Of a DNA stretch of 64,000 nt, positions 45,931 through 55,708 are shown one piece after another. This DNA is from JAFAGX01 sp035623335 (lineage in GTDB: Bacteria; Acidobacteriota; Terriglobia; Terriglobales; Acidobacteriaceae): positions 1 through 64,000 of the forward strand of contig DASPTQ010000012.1 of the NCBI GenBank assembly GCA_035623335.1. Reading direction: 5' to 3'. Both the position numbers and the translations under genes were made by a program. The notes under the pieces were generated by a model. That model searched no databases. It was not told where the DNA came from and saw only the letters and a list, made by a program, of their open reading frames with translations. How positions within the stretch are numbered: the stretch's first letter is position 1; the number at the start of each line of letters is the position of its first letter.

Positions 45931-45946
45931 CTATCTTCTTGGATAG
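45931..45946. promoter_or_regulatory. Palindromic upstream element CTATC-N6-GATAG, copy 1
   Basis: CTATCTTCTTGGATAG, 132 bp before the sigma54-type element at 46063. A further GATAG half-site is at 45848-45852. The same 10-bp palindrome recurs at 53018 and 56888, at like distance before sigma54-type elements, so it is a candidate enhancer-binding protein site. Confidence 0.65.
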
Positions 45947-46062
45947 ATCCTCAGGCCTTACCCGCAAATATCCCGGCCCTTGACTCCGGCGCTCAGTTTG
46001 TATGTGCCTGAGCCATTGAGGATAAGCGACATGCGCGGTCCAGCGGACGAACTTTGGCAGGA

Positions 46063-46078
46063 TGGCAGTGCCCTTGCT
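46063..46078 (+). promoter_or_regulatory. Sigma54 (-24/-12) promoter before the exopolysaccharide operon
   Basis: TGGCAGTGCCCTTGCT matches the TGGCAC-N5-TTGCW consensus with GG and GC at exact spacing. The predicted start, near 46089, lies 36 bases before ATG 46125 and supports that start over the ATG at 46062. Confidence 0.75.
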
Positions 46079-46124
46079 TTTCCGATGGCTGCGGAATGCA
46101 AAACCAGCTTGCGGAGTTACGACA

Positions 46125-47561
46125 ATGTCCAGCACTACCGTTCTAGTAAGAAAACCGGCTTTAGCCCAGAGGGTGCACAACCCCTGCAGCCCCGGGCTTT
46201 CAGCGGTCCTCATTCTGGCAGGAGACATTTTCGGATTCGCGCTGCTGCTGGGAACACTTTGGGTCAATCCTTATGTCTCCCGATATGCTCGGCCCAATGA
46301 GTGGTTGCAGTATTGGCCGCTCCTGCCGCTGTTTCTGATGCTCTATTGGTTCTTCGATGTATATCCAGGAGTCAGTATCAGCCCGGTAGATGAGATCAGG
46401 CGCATATCGCTGGCAAATGCCGGCGCTTTCACTTTTCTCTCGGTGGCACTGGGGCTGAACCGAAGGCCCCTGAGTTCACATTTATTTTGTCTGGCGGCTT
46501 TTGTCGCCGCATGCGTGGTGCTACCCACGATTCGAAGCCTAACCAGGCGAATCGGCGCCCGATGCACCTGGTGGGGCTATCCAATCGTACTGTTTGGGGA
46601 CGGAGACCGATCGCTGTCGGTGCTGCGCAAGCTCAAGGCTGATCCGCGCCTCGGCTTGCGCCCAATCGCGGTCGTTGCCGATCGCAGTTCCCAGGAGCAA
46701 CTGGAAGAGGTTCCAGTCTGCCACTCCGAGGCGCTGGACAGCATGGTGTTCCGGGGCGTAAAGCACGCCGTCGTGGTGGCTCCGGACTTTTCCCAGTCGC
46801 AATTCGTCCAAGTGCTCGAACGCGCAGGTGAAGCTTTCCCTCATCTGATCGTGATTCCAGATACCGATTTCCTGGGAAGCGTGGGGGCCTACACGCAAGA
46901 TCGGCTGGGGGTACGCGGGCTTCAAGTCCGAAACAATTTGCTCCACGGTGGTTCTCGAATAGCGAAGCGAGCGATCGACTTGGGTATTTGTTTGGCGTTG
47001 TTGCCGCTAGTGCTTCCCTTGGTGGCGGTGATCGCGGTTCTGATCGCAGTGGAATCAGGGTTCCCCGTGTTCTACTCCCAGAAGAGATTAGGACAGGACG
47101 GCCGCACCTTTCATATCTGGAAGTTCCGAACCATGGTACGGAACGCCGCCGAAGTTCTGGAACGCTCCCTGGCAAACAGCCCCGAACTACAAAAAGAGTG
47201 GGCTGAAAACCAAAAACTTCGCAACGACCCGCGCATCACTCGAATTGGGAAGGCGCTCAGAAAGGCCAGCTTGGATGAGTTGCCCCAGCTCTGGAACATA
47301 GTCAAGGGCGAGATGAGTGTGGTTGGTCCGCGCCCCATCGTGCACGACGAAATAGCCCGATACAAAGAAGCCTACCCCCTGTATACCAAAACAATTCCGG
47401 GCCTGACTGGACTCTGGCAGGTGTCCGGACGCAATCACACGACCTATGCCGAACGGATCATTTACGACTCTTACTATGTCCGCAACTGGTCCTTCTGGAT
47501 GGATATTTACTTGCTCGCCAGGACACTGACGGTTGTGCTCACTGGCGATGGAGCTTATTAG
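46125..47561 (+). CDS. Polyprenyl-phosphate sugar phosphotransferase (WbaP/CpsE type)
   Basis: 478 residues from ATG 46125, placed by the sigma54 promoter and a GGAG site. Four N-terminal membrane helices (VLILAGDIFGFALLLGTLWV and following), a nucleotide-binding-like middle domain (VLFGDGDRSLSVLRKLKADP), a fifth helix (LGICLALLPLVLPLVAVIAV) and the catalytic C-terminal domain: KRLGQDGRTFHIWKFRTM, RKASLDELPQLWNIVKGEMS, VGPRP and PGLTGLWQVSGRN. It transfers the first sugar phosphate to undecaprenyl phosphate on the inner membrane. The first gene of the exopolysaccharide operon. Confidence 0.93.
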   Translation: MSSTTVLVRKPALAQRVHNPCSPGLSAVLILAGDIFGFALLLGTLWVNPYVSRYARPNEWLQYWPLLPLFLMLYWFFDVYPGVSISPVDEIRRISLANAGAFTFLSVALGLNRRPLSSHLFCLAAFVAACVVLPTIRSLTRRIGARCTWWGYPIVLFGDGDRSLSVLRKLKADPRLGLRPIAVVADRSSQEQLEEVPVCHSEALDSMVFRGVKHAVVVAPDFSQSQFVQVLERAGEAFPHLIVIPDTDFLGSVGAYTQDRLGVRGLQVRNNLLHGGSRIAKRAIDLGICLALLPLVLPLVAVIAVLIAVESGFPVFYSQKRLGQDGRTFHIWKFRTMVRNAAEVLERSLANSPELQKEWAENQKLRNDPRITRIGKALRKASLDELPQLWNIVKGEMSVVGPRPIVHDEIARYKEAYPLYTKTIPGLTGLWQVSGRNHTTYAERIIYDSYYVRNWSFWMDIYLLARTLTVVLTGDGAY

Positions 47562-47594
47562 GCAATGACAAACTTTCCGAGAAGAGGTGAATTC

Positions 47595-48569
47595 ATGCAA
47601 GCTCGTATCTTATTAGCATTTTGGATTCTCAGCCTGGCGCCTCTTGGGGCGGCCGCCCAGTCCGAGCCCAACCAGCCTGCGCCGCCAAGCGATTCCTCCC
47701 AAAGTTCGCAGGTATGGACGACCAACCTCGGCGATGAACCGGTGGGCGCGGGAGACCTCGTTTACATCACCGTTACCGGCTCTCCTGAATTCACGCGTAG
47801 CTATCGGGTCTCGAACGACGGCGGCATATCGATACCGCTCGTCTCTAAGCCCATCCCTGTCAGCGGACTGGCGCCCGCCGCCATCGCGAATGCGGTTTCC
47901 GGTGCCTTGATCCGCGACCGCATTCTGGTAGCGCCCATTGTGTCGGCGGCGGTGCTCGAATACAAGAGTCGCCAGGTGACAGTGGCGGGAGCTGTAAACA
48001 CCCCGGTCATCATCCAGGCGACTGGGGATCTCAAGCTGCTGGACGCCATCGCGCGCGCTCACGGAGTTGCTCCCGAGGCTGGAGCTGAGGTCATCGTCTC
48101 GAGTCTCGACAAAGCTACGGGGAAAAGAAACTCAACTTCGATCCCGATCAAGGACTTGCTCTCCGGGGCGGACCGAAACCTGAATATTCCCCTGCACGGT
48201 GGCGAAGAAGTCCGCGTTCCCGAGGCTGCCAAACTGTTCGTGGCGGGCAACGTAAAATTGCCGGGCCTCTACCGAATCAACGACGAGGAAGGCTCGTCCG
48301 TACTTAAGGCGCTGGCTCTGTCGCAAGGCATTCTCCCCGATAGCGCGAAAGAAGCTTATGTGTATCGCATGGTCGCAGGCGCCAACCAGCGCCAGGAAAT
48401 CGCGATCCCGCTGCGAGAAATACTGCACAGGAAAGCGGCTGACGTTCCGCTACAGGCAAACGATATTCTCTATGTTCCTGCACTCTCCGCGGTTCGCCCC
48501 GCCACAATTCTCAAGGGTATGGCCGGCTTGGCCACATCGGCCCTCACCAAAGCTCCAATGATCCCATGA
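47595..48569 (+). CDS. Polysaccharide export outer-membrane protein (Wza-like)
   Basis: 324 residues from ATG 47595 (GAGGTG upstream). A signal peptide (ILLAFWILSLAPLGAAAQ) precedes the polysaccharide export (PES) domain, VGAGDLVYITVTGSPEFTRS, and two SLBB-type repeats (QVTVAGAVNTPVIIQATGDL; LFVAGNVKLPGLYRINDEEG). No lipobox Cys is present, unlike E. coli Wza. It forms the periplasmic to outer-membrane channel for the finished polymer. It lies between the initiating transferase and the chain-length protein, as usual in Wzy-type clusters. Confidence 0.9.
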   Translation: MQARILLAFWILSLAPLGAAAQSEPNQPAPPSDSSQSSQVWTTNLGDEPVGAGDLVYITVTGSPEFTRSYRVSNDGGISIPLVSKPIPVSGLAPAAIANAVSGALIRDRILVAPIVSAAVLEYKSRQVTVAGAVNTPVIIQATGDLKLLDAIARAHGVAPEAGAEVIVSSLDKATGKRNSTSIPIKDLLSGADRNLNIPLHGGEEVRVPEAAKLFVAGNVKLPGLYRINDEEGSSVLKALALSQGILPDSAKEAYVYRMVAGANQRQEIAIPLREILHRKAADVPLQANDILYVPALSAVRPATILKGMAGLATSALTKAPMIP

Positions 48570-48599
48570 CTCAAAGGACTTAACTGCAAGGAGGAAATC

Positions 48600-51362
48600 A
48601 TGATCAGCACGGAATCAAAACATGAGTCGGTCCGCGGTAAAGCTATAAATGAAGAGAAAGCTTGCTCCGAGGTTCCCGAGAATAATTTGGAAGGTCTCAC
48701 TCAAATCATCCCTCCAAGGAGGCGACTGACGAACCTGTCCACGGGCGAGGCGCGGCGCAAACTGGGCATGGAAGCCAGGCTGGTGATCATTGCCGGCGCC
48801 AACAGGGGCGCGATCGCCTGGCTGGACAAAGGCGAGATCTTGATCGGCCGTGATGCAACATGTGAGGTCTGTTTAAAAGACGAAGCGATCTCCCGCAAGC
48901 AATGCGCCGTGAAGGCCGACAAAGGCTCGTTCCTGATTACGGATTTCAGTAGCCGAAACGGTAGTTTCGTCAATGGGGTCCCGATACGAGAGAAGGTGTT
49001 GCAACACGGCGACAAGATTCGTATTGGCACCACCGAACTTGTGTTTCTGGAGAATGACGAACCGCCCAGCGCGGCCCCGGTAGAGGACAAGGTTCTAGAA
49101 CTAACCAATCGCATCCCGTATCCAGGATCGAAGGAGTTGGTGCTCGAAGCCAACATTCCGAACCAGATTGTTCCCTGCCCTTCCCCGAAGCCGGTTCCCG
49201 TTCAGATTCCCGTGCCGGTGGCTCCTCCGTTGACGGACGTGAGCCCTATCGACGGCAGCGCCTCTCTGTCTCAATTTATCAAGATCATACGTCGGCAGCG
49301 ACGGAAACTGCTGGCATTCGTTGCGGTTGCAGTCCTGGCTGCCGTTGGGGTTCAGCTTGTTGTGCCAAAGGTATACGAAGCCAGCGCTCTGGTCAAAGTC
49401 GAGCGCCACACCGCGGGCGGCGTGGTAGGCCAGGAGGCATCTCAGGTTTCCTCCGTCGACGACATGGACCAGGTGATGGCGACCGAGATCGAGATGGCTC
49501 TATCCGATCCGGTCCTCCGACCAGTGGTTGAACGGTACAAGCTGCTTCCAGCGAAATCGAACAGTAGCGCCTCGCAGCAGAGCGGCCCAGCGCCAATCCT
49601 GTTGCGTTCTCTTACAGTGATGCGTGTGCCAAGCTCTTATCTGATACGCATCTCTTATCGCGACCACGACCCGAAACTGGCCGCCGATGTGGCCAATGCC
49701 GTGGCGCAGTCCTTGTCCGAACATGCCAACGATACGGGAAGAAGCTCGTATGAAAAGCTCTCCGAACTTGTTGCCCAGGATATGTCCGAGTTGCGCTCGA
49801 AGATGCAAGGCTCTGCCCAGCAATTGGCCGAGTATGAAAAAGAACTGAACATGGTAGATCCGGAGCAGCGGGTCACGATCCTGAGTGCTCGCCTGACCCA
49901 GTTGAATACGGATCTTACGGCGGCCCAGGACGAGCGGATCCGTCGCGAAGCCATCCTGGCGCAGGTGGACAATTCTAACAGCCTCGCCTCCGCACAGGCG
50001 GCGCAAGCGGCGGCGCAAGATCCACTACTGAGCGAAGCCCTACAGCGTCTAAATGTGGCGCGTCAGCAGTTCACTTCGGTGCGTTCCTACTACGCCGAGG
50101 GCCATCCGGAATACGTGAAGGCACAGAAACAAGTACAGGAAGTTGAGGCCCAGGTCAACGAACTCCAAGCACGGGCCAAAGAGCGAGCGGCAGCGGACTA
50201 CCAGCAGGCGCAGGGACGAGAGAAGCGCCTGTCCAGCGTCCTGCAACAGACCAAGGCGGAAGCGGACAGTCTGAAAACCCGCACTTACCAGTATGAACAA
50301 CTGAAGGGCGAAGCGGACAACGACAAGAAGATCTACGACGATCTGGCGACGCGAACCAGGCTGGCCGGGATCAACCAGCAGTTCCACAACGCTACGGTGC
50401 TGCTCGCCGCGCAGGCGCGGACGCCGCGCGAGGCGGTGTTTCCGAAACTGTTGATCAACCTGCCCGTGGCCGTGATTCTGTCCGGCATTCTGGGTATTCT
50501 CATTGCGGTTTGTGCCAGTGTATTGAACAACAGCTTCGCCGATGGGGAAGAGGCGGCAAGTCAACTTCGCGTTGACGTGCTTGCCGAAATACCGTACGCC
50601 AAAGGTCTGTCCAGTATCTTCCCCGAAAAGGGCCTGGCAGAGGGTTCCGCTCGTTCGGCCAAGCTGAATGCAGCCTATAAGGAAGCGATTCGGAACCTGC
50701 GCGCCGCGCTCAACGGCGTGAGCAGTCATCGACCGATACGAAACCTCGTGATCACGAGCGCGGTGCCAGGCGAAGGCAAGTCGACCACCGCGGCTCAGTT
50801 GGCAGTGGCCTATGCGAAAACGGGCAAGAGGGTGCTGTTAGTGGATGCCAACTTCAGCCGCCCAACCCTCGATCCTCAGTTGCTGGTGTGTTCAACTCGC
50901 AGGAAATTCAAGGTCGCCAGTCCCGTTGGTTTTACCGACGTTCTCAAGGGCAAGGCGTCTTGCAGCGACGCCATCATCCAGCTGGCGCAGCCGGGGTTAT
51001 CTCTGATGCCCGCTGGGCGGATATCGCGAACCGCCGCCGATCTCATCAGTACGAGAGTGTCTGCGGTACTGGCCAAACTTTGCCTGGAGTTCGATTTGGT
51101 CATAGTGGATGCGCCTCCGGTTCTCGCGGCCTCGGAAGCGCAAGAATTGGCCGGAGTAGCCGATGGTGTATTGCTTTTGACCAAGGCGGCCGAAACTGAC
51201 GCGAAACAGGTATCGGATGCCATGGCGGCGCTGTCTCGCGCACGGGCCAATGTGGTTGGTCTGGTATTGAACCAGGTCAAGTCTAATGATGTCGCGGATT
51301 CTCGCGCTTCGTACCACTTGGGAGCAACCGAGTCGTTCATGTTGCCCCAATTAAACGCCTGA
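48600..51362 (+). CDS. FHA-Wzz-BY-kinase-like fusion protein
   Basis: 920 residues with AGGAGG before ATG 48600. An FHA domain lies at about 60-155 (LIGRDATCEV, SRKQCAVK, SRNGSFVNG). A Wzz chain-length region follows with helices at about 240 (LLAFVAVAVLAAVGVQLVV) and 620 (LLINLPVAVILSGILGILIA) and a coiled-coil periplasmic part. The cytosolic ATPase has Walker A AVPGEGKST near 720, Walker A' VLLVDANFSRP near 748 and Walker B LVIVDAPPVL near 835. The C-terminal tail has only one Tyr (RASYHLG) rather than a tyrosine cluster, so classic autophosphorylation may be absent. The FHA could couple polymer length control to Ser/Thr phosphorylation. Confidence 0.92.
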   Translation: MISTESKHESVRGKAINEEKACSEVPENNLEGLTQIIPPRRRLTNLSTGEARRKLGMEARLVIIAGANRGAIAWLDKGEILIGRDATCEVCLKDEAISRKQCAVKADKGSFLITDFSSRNGSFVNGVPIREKVLQHGDKIRIGTTELVFLENDEPPSAAPVEDKVLELTNRIPYPGSKELVLEANIPNQIVPCPSPKPVPVQIPVPVAPPLTDVSPIDGSASLSQFIKIIRRQRRKLLAFVAVAVLAAVGVQLVVPKVYEASALVKVERHTAGGVVGQEASQVSSVDDMDQVMATEIEMALSDPVLRPVVERYKLLPAKSNSSASQQSGPAPILLRSLTVMRVPSSYLIRISYRDHDPKLAADVANAVAQSLSEHANDTGRSSYEKLSELVAQDMSELRSKMQGSAQQLAEYEKELNMVDPEQRVTILSARLTQLNTDLTAAQDERIRREAILAQVDNSNSLASAQAAQAAAQDPLLSEALQRLNVARQQFTSVRSYYAEGHPEYVKAQKQVQEVEAQVNELQARAKERAAADYQQAQGREKRLSSVLQQTKAEADSLKTRTYQYEQLKGEADNDKKIYDDLATRTRLAGINQQFHNATVLLAAQARTPREAVFPKLLINLPVAVILSGILGILIAVCASVLNNSFADGEEAASQLRVDVLAEIPYAKGLSSIFPEKGLAEGSARSAKLNAAYKEAIRNLRAALNGVSSHRPIRNLVITSAVPGEGKSTTAAQLAVAYAKTGKRVLLVDANFSRPTLDPQLLVCSTRRKFKVASPVGFTDVLKGKASCSDAIIQLAQPGLSLMPAGRISRTAADLISTRVSAVLAKLCLEFDLVIVDAPPVLAASEAQELAGVADGVLLLTKAAETDAKQVSDAMAALSRARANVVGLVLNQVKSNDVADSRASYHLGATESFMLPQLNA

Positions 51363-51370
51363 GGACTCAC

Positions 51371-52720
51371 ATGGGATTCCTAAAGAAACTCTCTCGCTAC
51401 GCCTCGGGCCCCGCGGCTCTGCTGCTCATATCGCTGGCGACCGGCGGCATCTTTAAGTTGTCGGCTTTTGCCCGAGAGGCGTTCATCGCGGCGAAGTTCG
51501 GCCTTTCGGCAGTTACAGATGCCTACTTTGGACTCCAGCAGTTTCCCCTCGCGCTCGCGAGCTTCATGTTTGGAGCTTTTTCGCTGGCTTTTACTCCCGC
51601 CTACGACGAACGGCGGCGTTCTGGCACTGTCGAATGGCTGCCGGGTCTCCTGTTCTATGGCGGTGTGCTTGGCGCCGTTTTGACGGTGCTCATGGTGGTC
51701 TGTGCTCCTTGGCTCTTACAACTGCTTCACTGCACCGATACCAGAGAGGTTCGCAGCACGGTTGTTCTTCTTGCCGCTTGCTACCTACCCATCATTTGGA
51801 TCGGCATCTGGAAAGGGATCTGTACCGCTCGTGGACACAACTTGTGGGCGACGAGCCTGCCCGGACTCCCATATCTGATCATGACCGTCGTGCTGGTTGG
51901 TAGTTACGCAATAGGGCACCTCAGCAACCTCAGCTTGCCTATATCCATGAGCGCAGGTTTTGCGCTCGTCGGACTGTACTCGCTTGTTCGCATTGGGAGA
52001 TCGCAACATTTGCGGCGAGGGCGCTCTCCCGTGACTGCGGTTTGGAAGGTTCCGGAGTGCCGCTATTTTCTCCGGCAGCTCGCAGCCTCGGCGGTGGAGA
52101 ATGCCGGCTTTATTGCGAATCAATCCCTCTTGCTGTACTTCCTGGCTCGCCTTGGCACGGGCGTCATCTCCGCGAACAACTGCGCGATGCGAATCGGAAT
52201 GCTGGGCTACAGCCTGCTTTCGATGCCGCTGACTTCCTTGGTACAGGGGCGTCTCTGTTCCGCGGAGGACAAAGAAAAACCAGCCGTGTTCCGGCGCTGG
52301 CTAATGGTCTATGTCACGCTGCAGTTATTGTTCGCAGTCGCTGCCTGTGCGTTCCGATTTCCCCTTCTGCGCATGGTGTACATGCATGGAAAATTTGGCG
52401 GGACGGAATTGGCCGAAGTGGCCCACATCTTGCCCGCATGGATTGGCTATTGTGTGGTCATGTCCCTGAGTGAACTGTCGGCGAACTACCTGTTCATACG
52501 CGCGATGGGCGCCCACTACATGCGAATTCGGCTCTGCGCTTACCTTGCAGCGAATCTCCTTCGCGTCGCCGTTATTGGCACAGCCAGTGCCGCCACCCTG
52601 ATCTGGTGCTCAGTAATCATCGAGGCTTTCGTTCTAGCGCTGAATGTGCGCACTTGCTTGACGGAATCGAAACCCCGGCTGACAGTTTCAAGCGCTATAG
52701 AGGCTGCCTCGGCGTCTTAA
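51371..52720 (+). CDS. MurJ/MVF-like lipid-linked sugar flippase
   Basis: 449 residues, starting eight bases after the previous stop. About twelve membrane helices and the MVF-type start (GGIFKLSAFAREAFIAAKFG, LSAVTDAYF) are seen; the AREAFIAAKFG and TDAYF motifs are typical of MurJ-like proteins. It is shorter than MurJ (about 510) by one or two helices. In this cluster it presumably turns the lipid-linked repeat unit across the membrane in place of a Wzx protein. Confidence 0.82.
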   Translation: MGFLKKLSRYASGPAALLLISLATGGIFKLSAFAREAFIAAKFGLSAVTDAYFGLQQFPLALASFMFGAFSLAFTPAYDERRRSGTVEWLPGLLFYGGVLGAVLTVLMVVCAPWLLQLLHCTDTREVRSTVVLLAACYLPIIWIGIWKGICTARGHNLWATSLPGLPYLIMTVVLVGSYAIGHLSNLSLPISMSAGFALVGLYSLVRIGRSQHLRRGRSPVTAVWKVPECRYFLRQLAASAVENAGFIANQSLLLYFLARLGTGVISANNCAMRIGMLGYSLLSMPLTSLVQGRLCSAEDKEKPAVFRRWLMVYVTLQLLFAVAACAFRFPLLRMVYMHGKFGGTELAEVAHILPAWIGYCVVMSLSELSANYLFIRAMGAHYMRIRLCAYLAANLLRVAVIGTASAATLIWCSVIIEAFVLALNVRTCLTESKPRLTVSSAIEAASAS

Positions 52721-53017
52721 TTGAATAATTGACACGATATGCGGCGATGAATTTTGGAAAGACCACAGGGCAAAGGATTGAACCCGAGGTTAAGGGTGTT
52801 GCCACCTCCGGCCGGGCAACTCGCATGACCGGGAATAAGGTGACCTGCAGACATACCCTGCTTTTGAGCAAAGAAGCTAAGGAGGTAAGTAACCCAACGT
52901 GGACCGTTCGTTCCGATTTCGTACGTCCTCCCGCCGGATTTGCCGAGGTCACGTGGCGGGTTTCCACCGCTTTGCGGCGCCATGGCACGGGTAATGGTGG
53001 CCCGCCGGTCAACCGGC

Positions 53018-53033
53018 CTATCCGATCCGATAG
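53018..53033. promoter_or_regulatory. Palindromic upstream element CTATC-N6-GATAG, copy 2
   Basis: CTATCCGATCCGATAG, 153 bp before the sigma54-type element at 53171. An extra GATAG half-site at 53050-53054 is 21 bases on, two helical turns away, as in copy 3 (22 bases). Confidence 0.68.
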
Positions 53034-53170
53034 TCCGCCTCCTCCTCTGGATAGTCGTTAAGAGTGATCCCTGCAACAAGAGAGATTCTCGTGATCGCGC
53101 CGGCGTACGCAACTTATTGGAAATACATGCCTTGTGTCTTGGCTCCGCCAAGCCGGCCGCTTTGGGCATT

Positions 53171-53186
53171 TGGCATAGGGGGTGCC
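53171..53186 (+). promoter_or_regulatory. Sigma54-type promoter before PAP2 gene
   Basis: TGGCATAGGGGGTGCC has GG (-24) and GC (-12) at correct spacing and a good TGGCA box, but GTGC instead of TTGC. About 90 bases before ATG 53276. Confidence 0.55.
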
Positions 53187-53275
53187 TATACGAGATGGTG
53201 ACCGCGAAACTGGTACTAAACCAAGGACCCTGGATTTGGCTTTCCTAACAAATCCAAAACAGGAGGCTCACTGAA

Positions 53276-54169
53276 ATGCAAGTTATAAAACAGATCACCC
53301 GGGCAGTGCTACTGCTAGTGGCCATTTCTATCGTAGTCAGAATTGCAGTTCCCAACCTGGGCTTCGCCGAAACTCTCAAGACTGCCGACCACATCGCAGT
53401 CCAGAAAGTCACCAGGATTGGCGACGCTAGATCGCGCTTTGCAGCGAAGCAGATGGTGGCCGGGTGGTTGAAAGGCTTAGATCAAGGGATTCTGTGTTGG
53501 GTAAATAGTTTTGTTGCTGGACACCCCACGCAACACAAGATCATCGCGGGCATGGGCTCCAACGAGTTCTTCCGGGGCCTGCCGATATTCTTCCTGATCA
53601 GCGTCCTTTGGTTCTCGGCAAGAATTGACGAAGAGCGGCGAAGCCGTATGCTCGCGGGACTTATGGCAACGTGCGTGCTAACACTTTTTTCCGTATATCT
53701 CCAGTCGCATCTGTTCTGGCACTTGAGACCTCTGCTGAATTCAGGACTGCACTTAACGGTAAACCCAGAGGAGGCCTCGAGTTGGATCGGGTATCATGGG
53801 AACAACAGCTTCCCGAGCGATACGATGACGCTGTACTGGGGGCTGGCGGCGGTGGTATTCCTGGAGCGCAGACGGTGGGGAGTACTTGCCTTTTTGTGGA
53901 CGATCCTCATTATTGCCATCCCCCGCGTCTACACCGGCGTTCACTATCCGAGTGACATCGTGGCAAGCGCAATGCTGGGTTCCCTCACCTGGTTTGTGGG
54001 AGCTTATCTGTCTCCCGCTAAAACGGTCGCCAAAAAGATTGTGCACGTCTTGTCTCCCTGGCCAGGGATGCTTGACACCAGCTTCGCCGTGATCATGGCC
54101 GATATGTTCAATCTCTTTGAGGGTACCCGGCATATCCTCAATGGCATGGTATCGGTTTTGAAGATGTGA
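53276..54169 (+). CDS. PAP2-family membrane phosphatase
   Basis: 297 residues with GGAGG before the ATG. An N-terminal membrane helix, then a PAP2 domain with the triad motifs: NNSFPSDTMTLYWGLAAV (motif 2) and RVYTGVHYPSDIVASAMLGS (motif 3). A clear KxxxxxxRP motif 1 is not seen; HLRPLL near residue 150 may supply the Arg-Pro. Such enzymes dephosphorylate undecaprenyl pyrophosphate or related lipids, recycling the carrier for polymer assembly. A GC-rich hairpin (54219-54245) follows the gene. Confidence 0.8.
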   Translation: MQVIKQITRAVLLLVAISIVVRIAVPNLGFAETLKTADHIAVQKVTRIGDARSRFAAKQMVAGWLKGLDQGILCWVNSFVAGHPTQHKIIAGMGSNEFFRGLPIFFLISVLWFSARIDEERRSRMLAGLMATCVLTLFSVYLQSHLFWHLRPLLNSGLHLTVNPEEASSWIGYHGNNSFPSDTMTLYWGLAAVVFLERRRWGVLAFLWTILIIAIPRVYTGVHYPSDIVASAMLGSLTWFVGAYLSPAKTVAKKIVHVLSPWPGMLDTSFAVIMADMFNLFEGTRHILNGMVSVLKM

Positions 54170-54330
54170 TCGTCATTCTTCAAGAGTTGGAAGACCACCA
54201 TACCACACAGCAATTTGTCACCCGCCCCCGGGCTGCTTGCGGGTGAAGTAGCCCTCGGCAAGGGGTACGCCACGCCACGGGCGACGAAGTTTACGTACCG
54301 AGCAAGCTTTGCCACAGCGCGTGGAGGCAC

Positions 54331-55644
54331 ATGATGACTGCGCCAGCTAAAGCCAGTACTGCGGTAATCTCCCAGGTGGTTGCCTTTGTGATTCCTCTCC
54401 TGTTGGGTGTTTACTGGGCGCCAATTGGGATGGAATTTGAACTTAAAGCTTTCGTTCTGCGAGGCGCGATGGTCGTTCTAGGAACACTGCTGCTCGTTTT
54501 CTGGTTTCGTGCGCCGCTCACGCAAGCGGAAATTACGTTTGCCGCCCTCTTTGGCCTGCTTGCGGTGTTGCTCATCGTGCCCTCGCTGACAGCGACCGAC
54601 CCGGCACGAGCGTTTAAGAATGCATTTAAGCTCGTACTGCTTTTCGCCATCGGACTGGCTATGGCGCGCGCCCTGCGGCACGGTAAGACGGCCAGAGCGT
54701 TTGGATATGCCATGTTGCTGGGCAGCGCTCTAACGGCTGCACTGCTCTTGTACACCTACATCGGACATATGGGGCTGTCTCTTCCCACCTATCAGGGACT
54801 TCGCGTCCTCAAGGGGGCGCTTAGCAAGGCAGGGCTTCCGCTGAATCCTGTATCCTTCACAACATTTTTCATGTACTTGATTGGCTTGTGTCTGGTGCCT
54901 GCAAGACCGCTGACGCGGTGTCTGGGGGTTTTCGTATTCACCGTTTCGTCATTCCTCACCGGCTCCCGCGCCCCACTGGCTATCATGCTCGCAAGCGTGC
55001 TGGTCGCGACCACATTGCACTTGCTTCGGGCTCGATCTCTAGTCATGCGGGTGTCGGGGTGGGTTTCCGTGCTCTTGATGACTGCTGCCATCGCGGCATC
55101 CTTGCTCATGGTCGACTCACGAAAGATGCAAACCATCTCGGAGGGACGGACGGATCTTTGGTCGCTCGCCTGGTCCAAGTTTCTAGACAGGCCGCTCAGC
55201 GGCTATGGTTACGAGTCCTGGCGGGACGATTTGTCCTCACGTCTGGTCGGAGGGGAATATTTTCGCAAGGCAACCATCACCGATGGTGCCTACCACAACC
55301 AGTACATTACATTGCTCGCCGAGGAAGGTCTGGTTGGTTTCCTACCCGCAATCGTGATTATGTGGAAGCTTCTGCGCTGTTCCTGCTGGCTTGGGCGCAG
55401 GGACTGGATTCCCGCAATCAACCGGTACGTGATCATGCTGAGCTGTGTCTTCATGCTACTGCGCGCCGGAGTGGAAGTGCCCGGATTATTCGGCTTTGCC
55501 AACGATCCTGCTGACTATCTTGCCTATTGCTTTCTGGCGGTTGTGGTGAGCCGCATGTCGCTGCATGAAGATCGGCGCCGCCTCACCGGAGTCCGCCAAC
55601 CAGCGGACCGGCAATGCCTGTTCGCGACATCCGCCGCGAGCTAA
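54331..55644 (+). CDS. O-antigen polymerase/ligase-like protein (Wzy/WaaL type)
   Basis: 437 residues, GGAGG eight bases before the ATG. Ten to twelve membrane helices and a large periplasmic loop at about 265-340 with GYGYESWRDDLSSRLVGGEY and DGAYHNQYITLLAEEGLVGF, where the H-N-x-Y/F pattern and preceding SGYGYES are typical of this superfamily. TGSRAPLAIMLASVLVA matches the helix after the conserved GSR. In this cluster it is the likely polymerase of the repeat unit. Confidence 0.85.
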   Translation: MMTAPAKASTAVISQVVAFVIPLLLGVYWAPIGMEFELKAFVLRGAMVVLGTLLLVFWFRAPLTQAEITFAALFGLLAVLLIVPSLTATDPARAFKNAFKLVLLFAIGLAMARALRHGKTARAFGYAMLLGSALTAALLLYTYIGHMGLSLPTYQGLRVLKGALSKAGLPLNPVSFTTFFMYLIGLCLVPARPLTRCLGVFVFTVSSFLTGSRAPLAIMLASVLVATTLHLLRARSLVMRVSGWVSVLLMTAAIAASLLMVDSRKMQTISEGRTDLWSLAWSKFLDRPLSGYGYESWRDDLSSRLVGGEYFRKATITDGAYHNQYITLLAEEGLVGFLPAIVIMWKLLRCSCWLGRRDWIPAINRYVIMLSCVFMLLRAGVEVPGLFGFANDPADYLAYCFLAVVVSRMSLHEDRRRLTGVRQPADRQCLFATSAAS

Positions 55645-55708
55645 CGGCAAGGTGGTTTCAGGGGCTCGACATTGTTAACCCTATGTTTCTTAAGCAGGAG
55701 CGTTCGTC

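Larger units (their letters stand above)
52721..53275. other. Promoter region before the PAP2 gene
   Basis: About 555 bases. It contains the CTATC-N6-GATAG element at 53018 and a sigma54-type element at 53171. Frames in both strands up to 150 codons show no domain and are not called. Confidence 0.55.

Noticed and set aside
52717..53169. 150-codon minus-strand frame before PAP2
   Set aside because: No domain; covers the palindrome and lies antisense in a promoter region.
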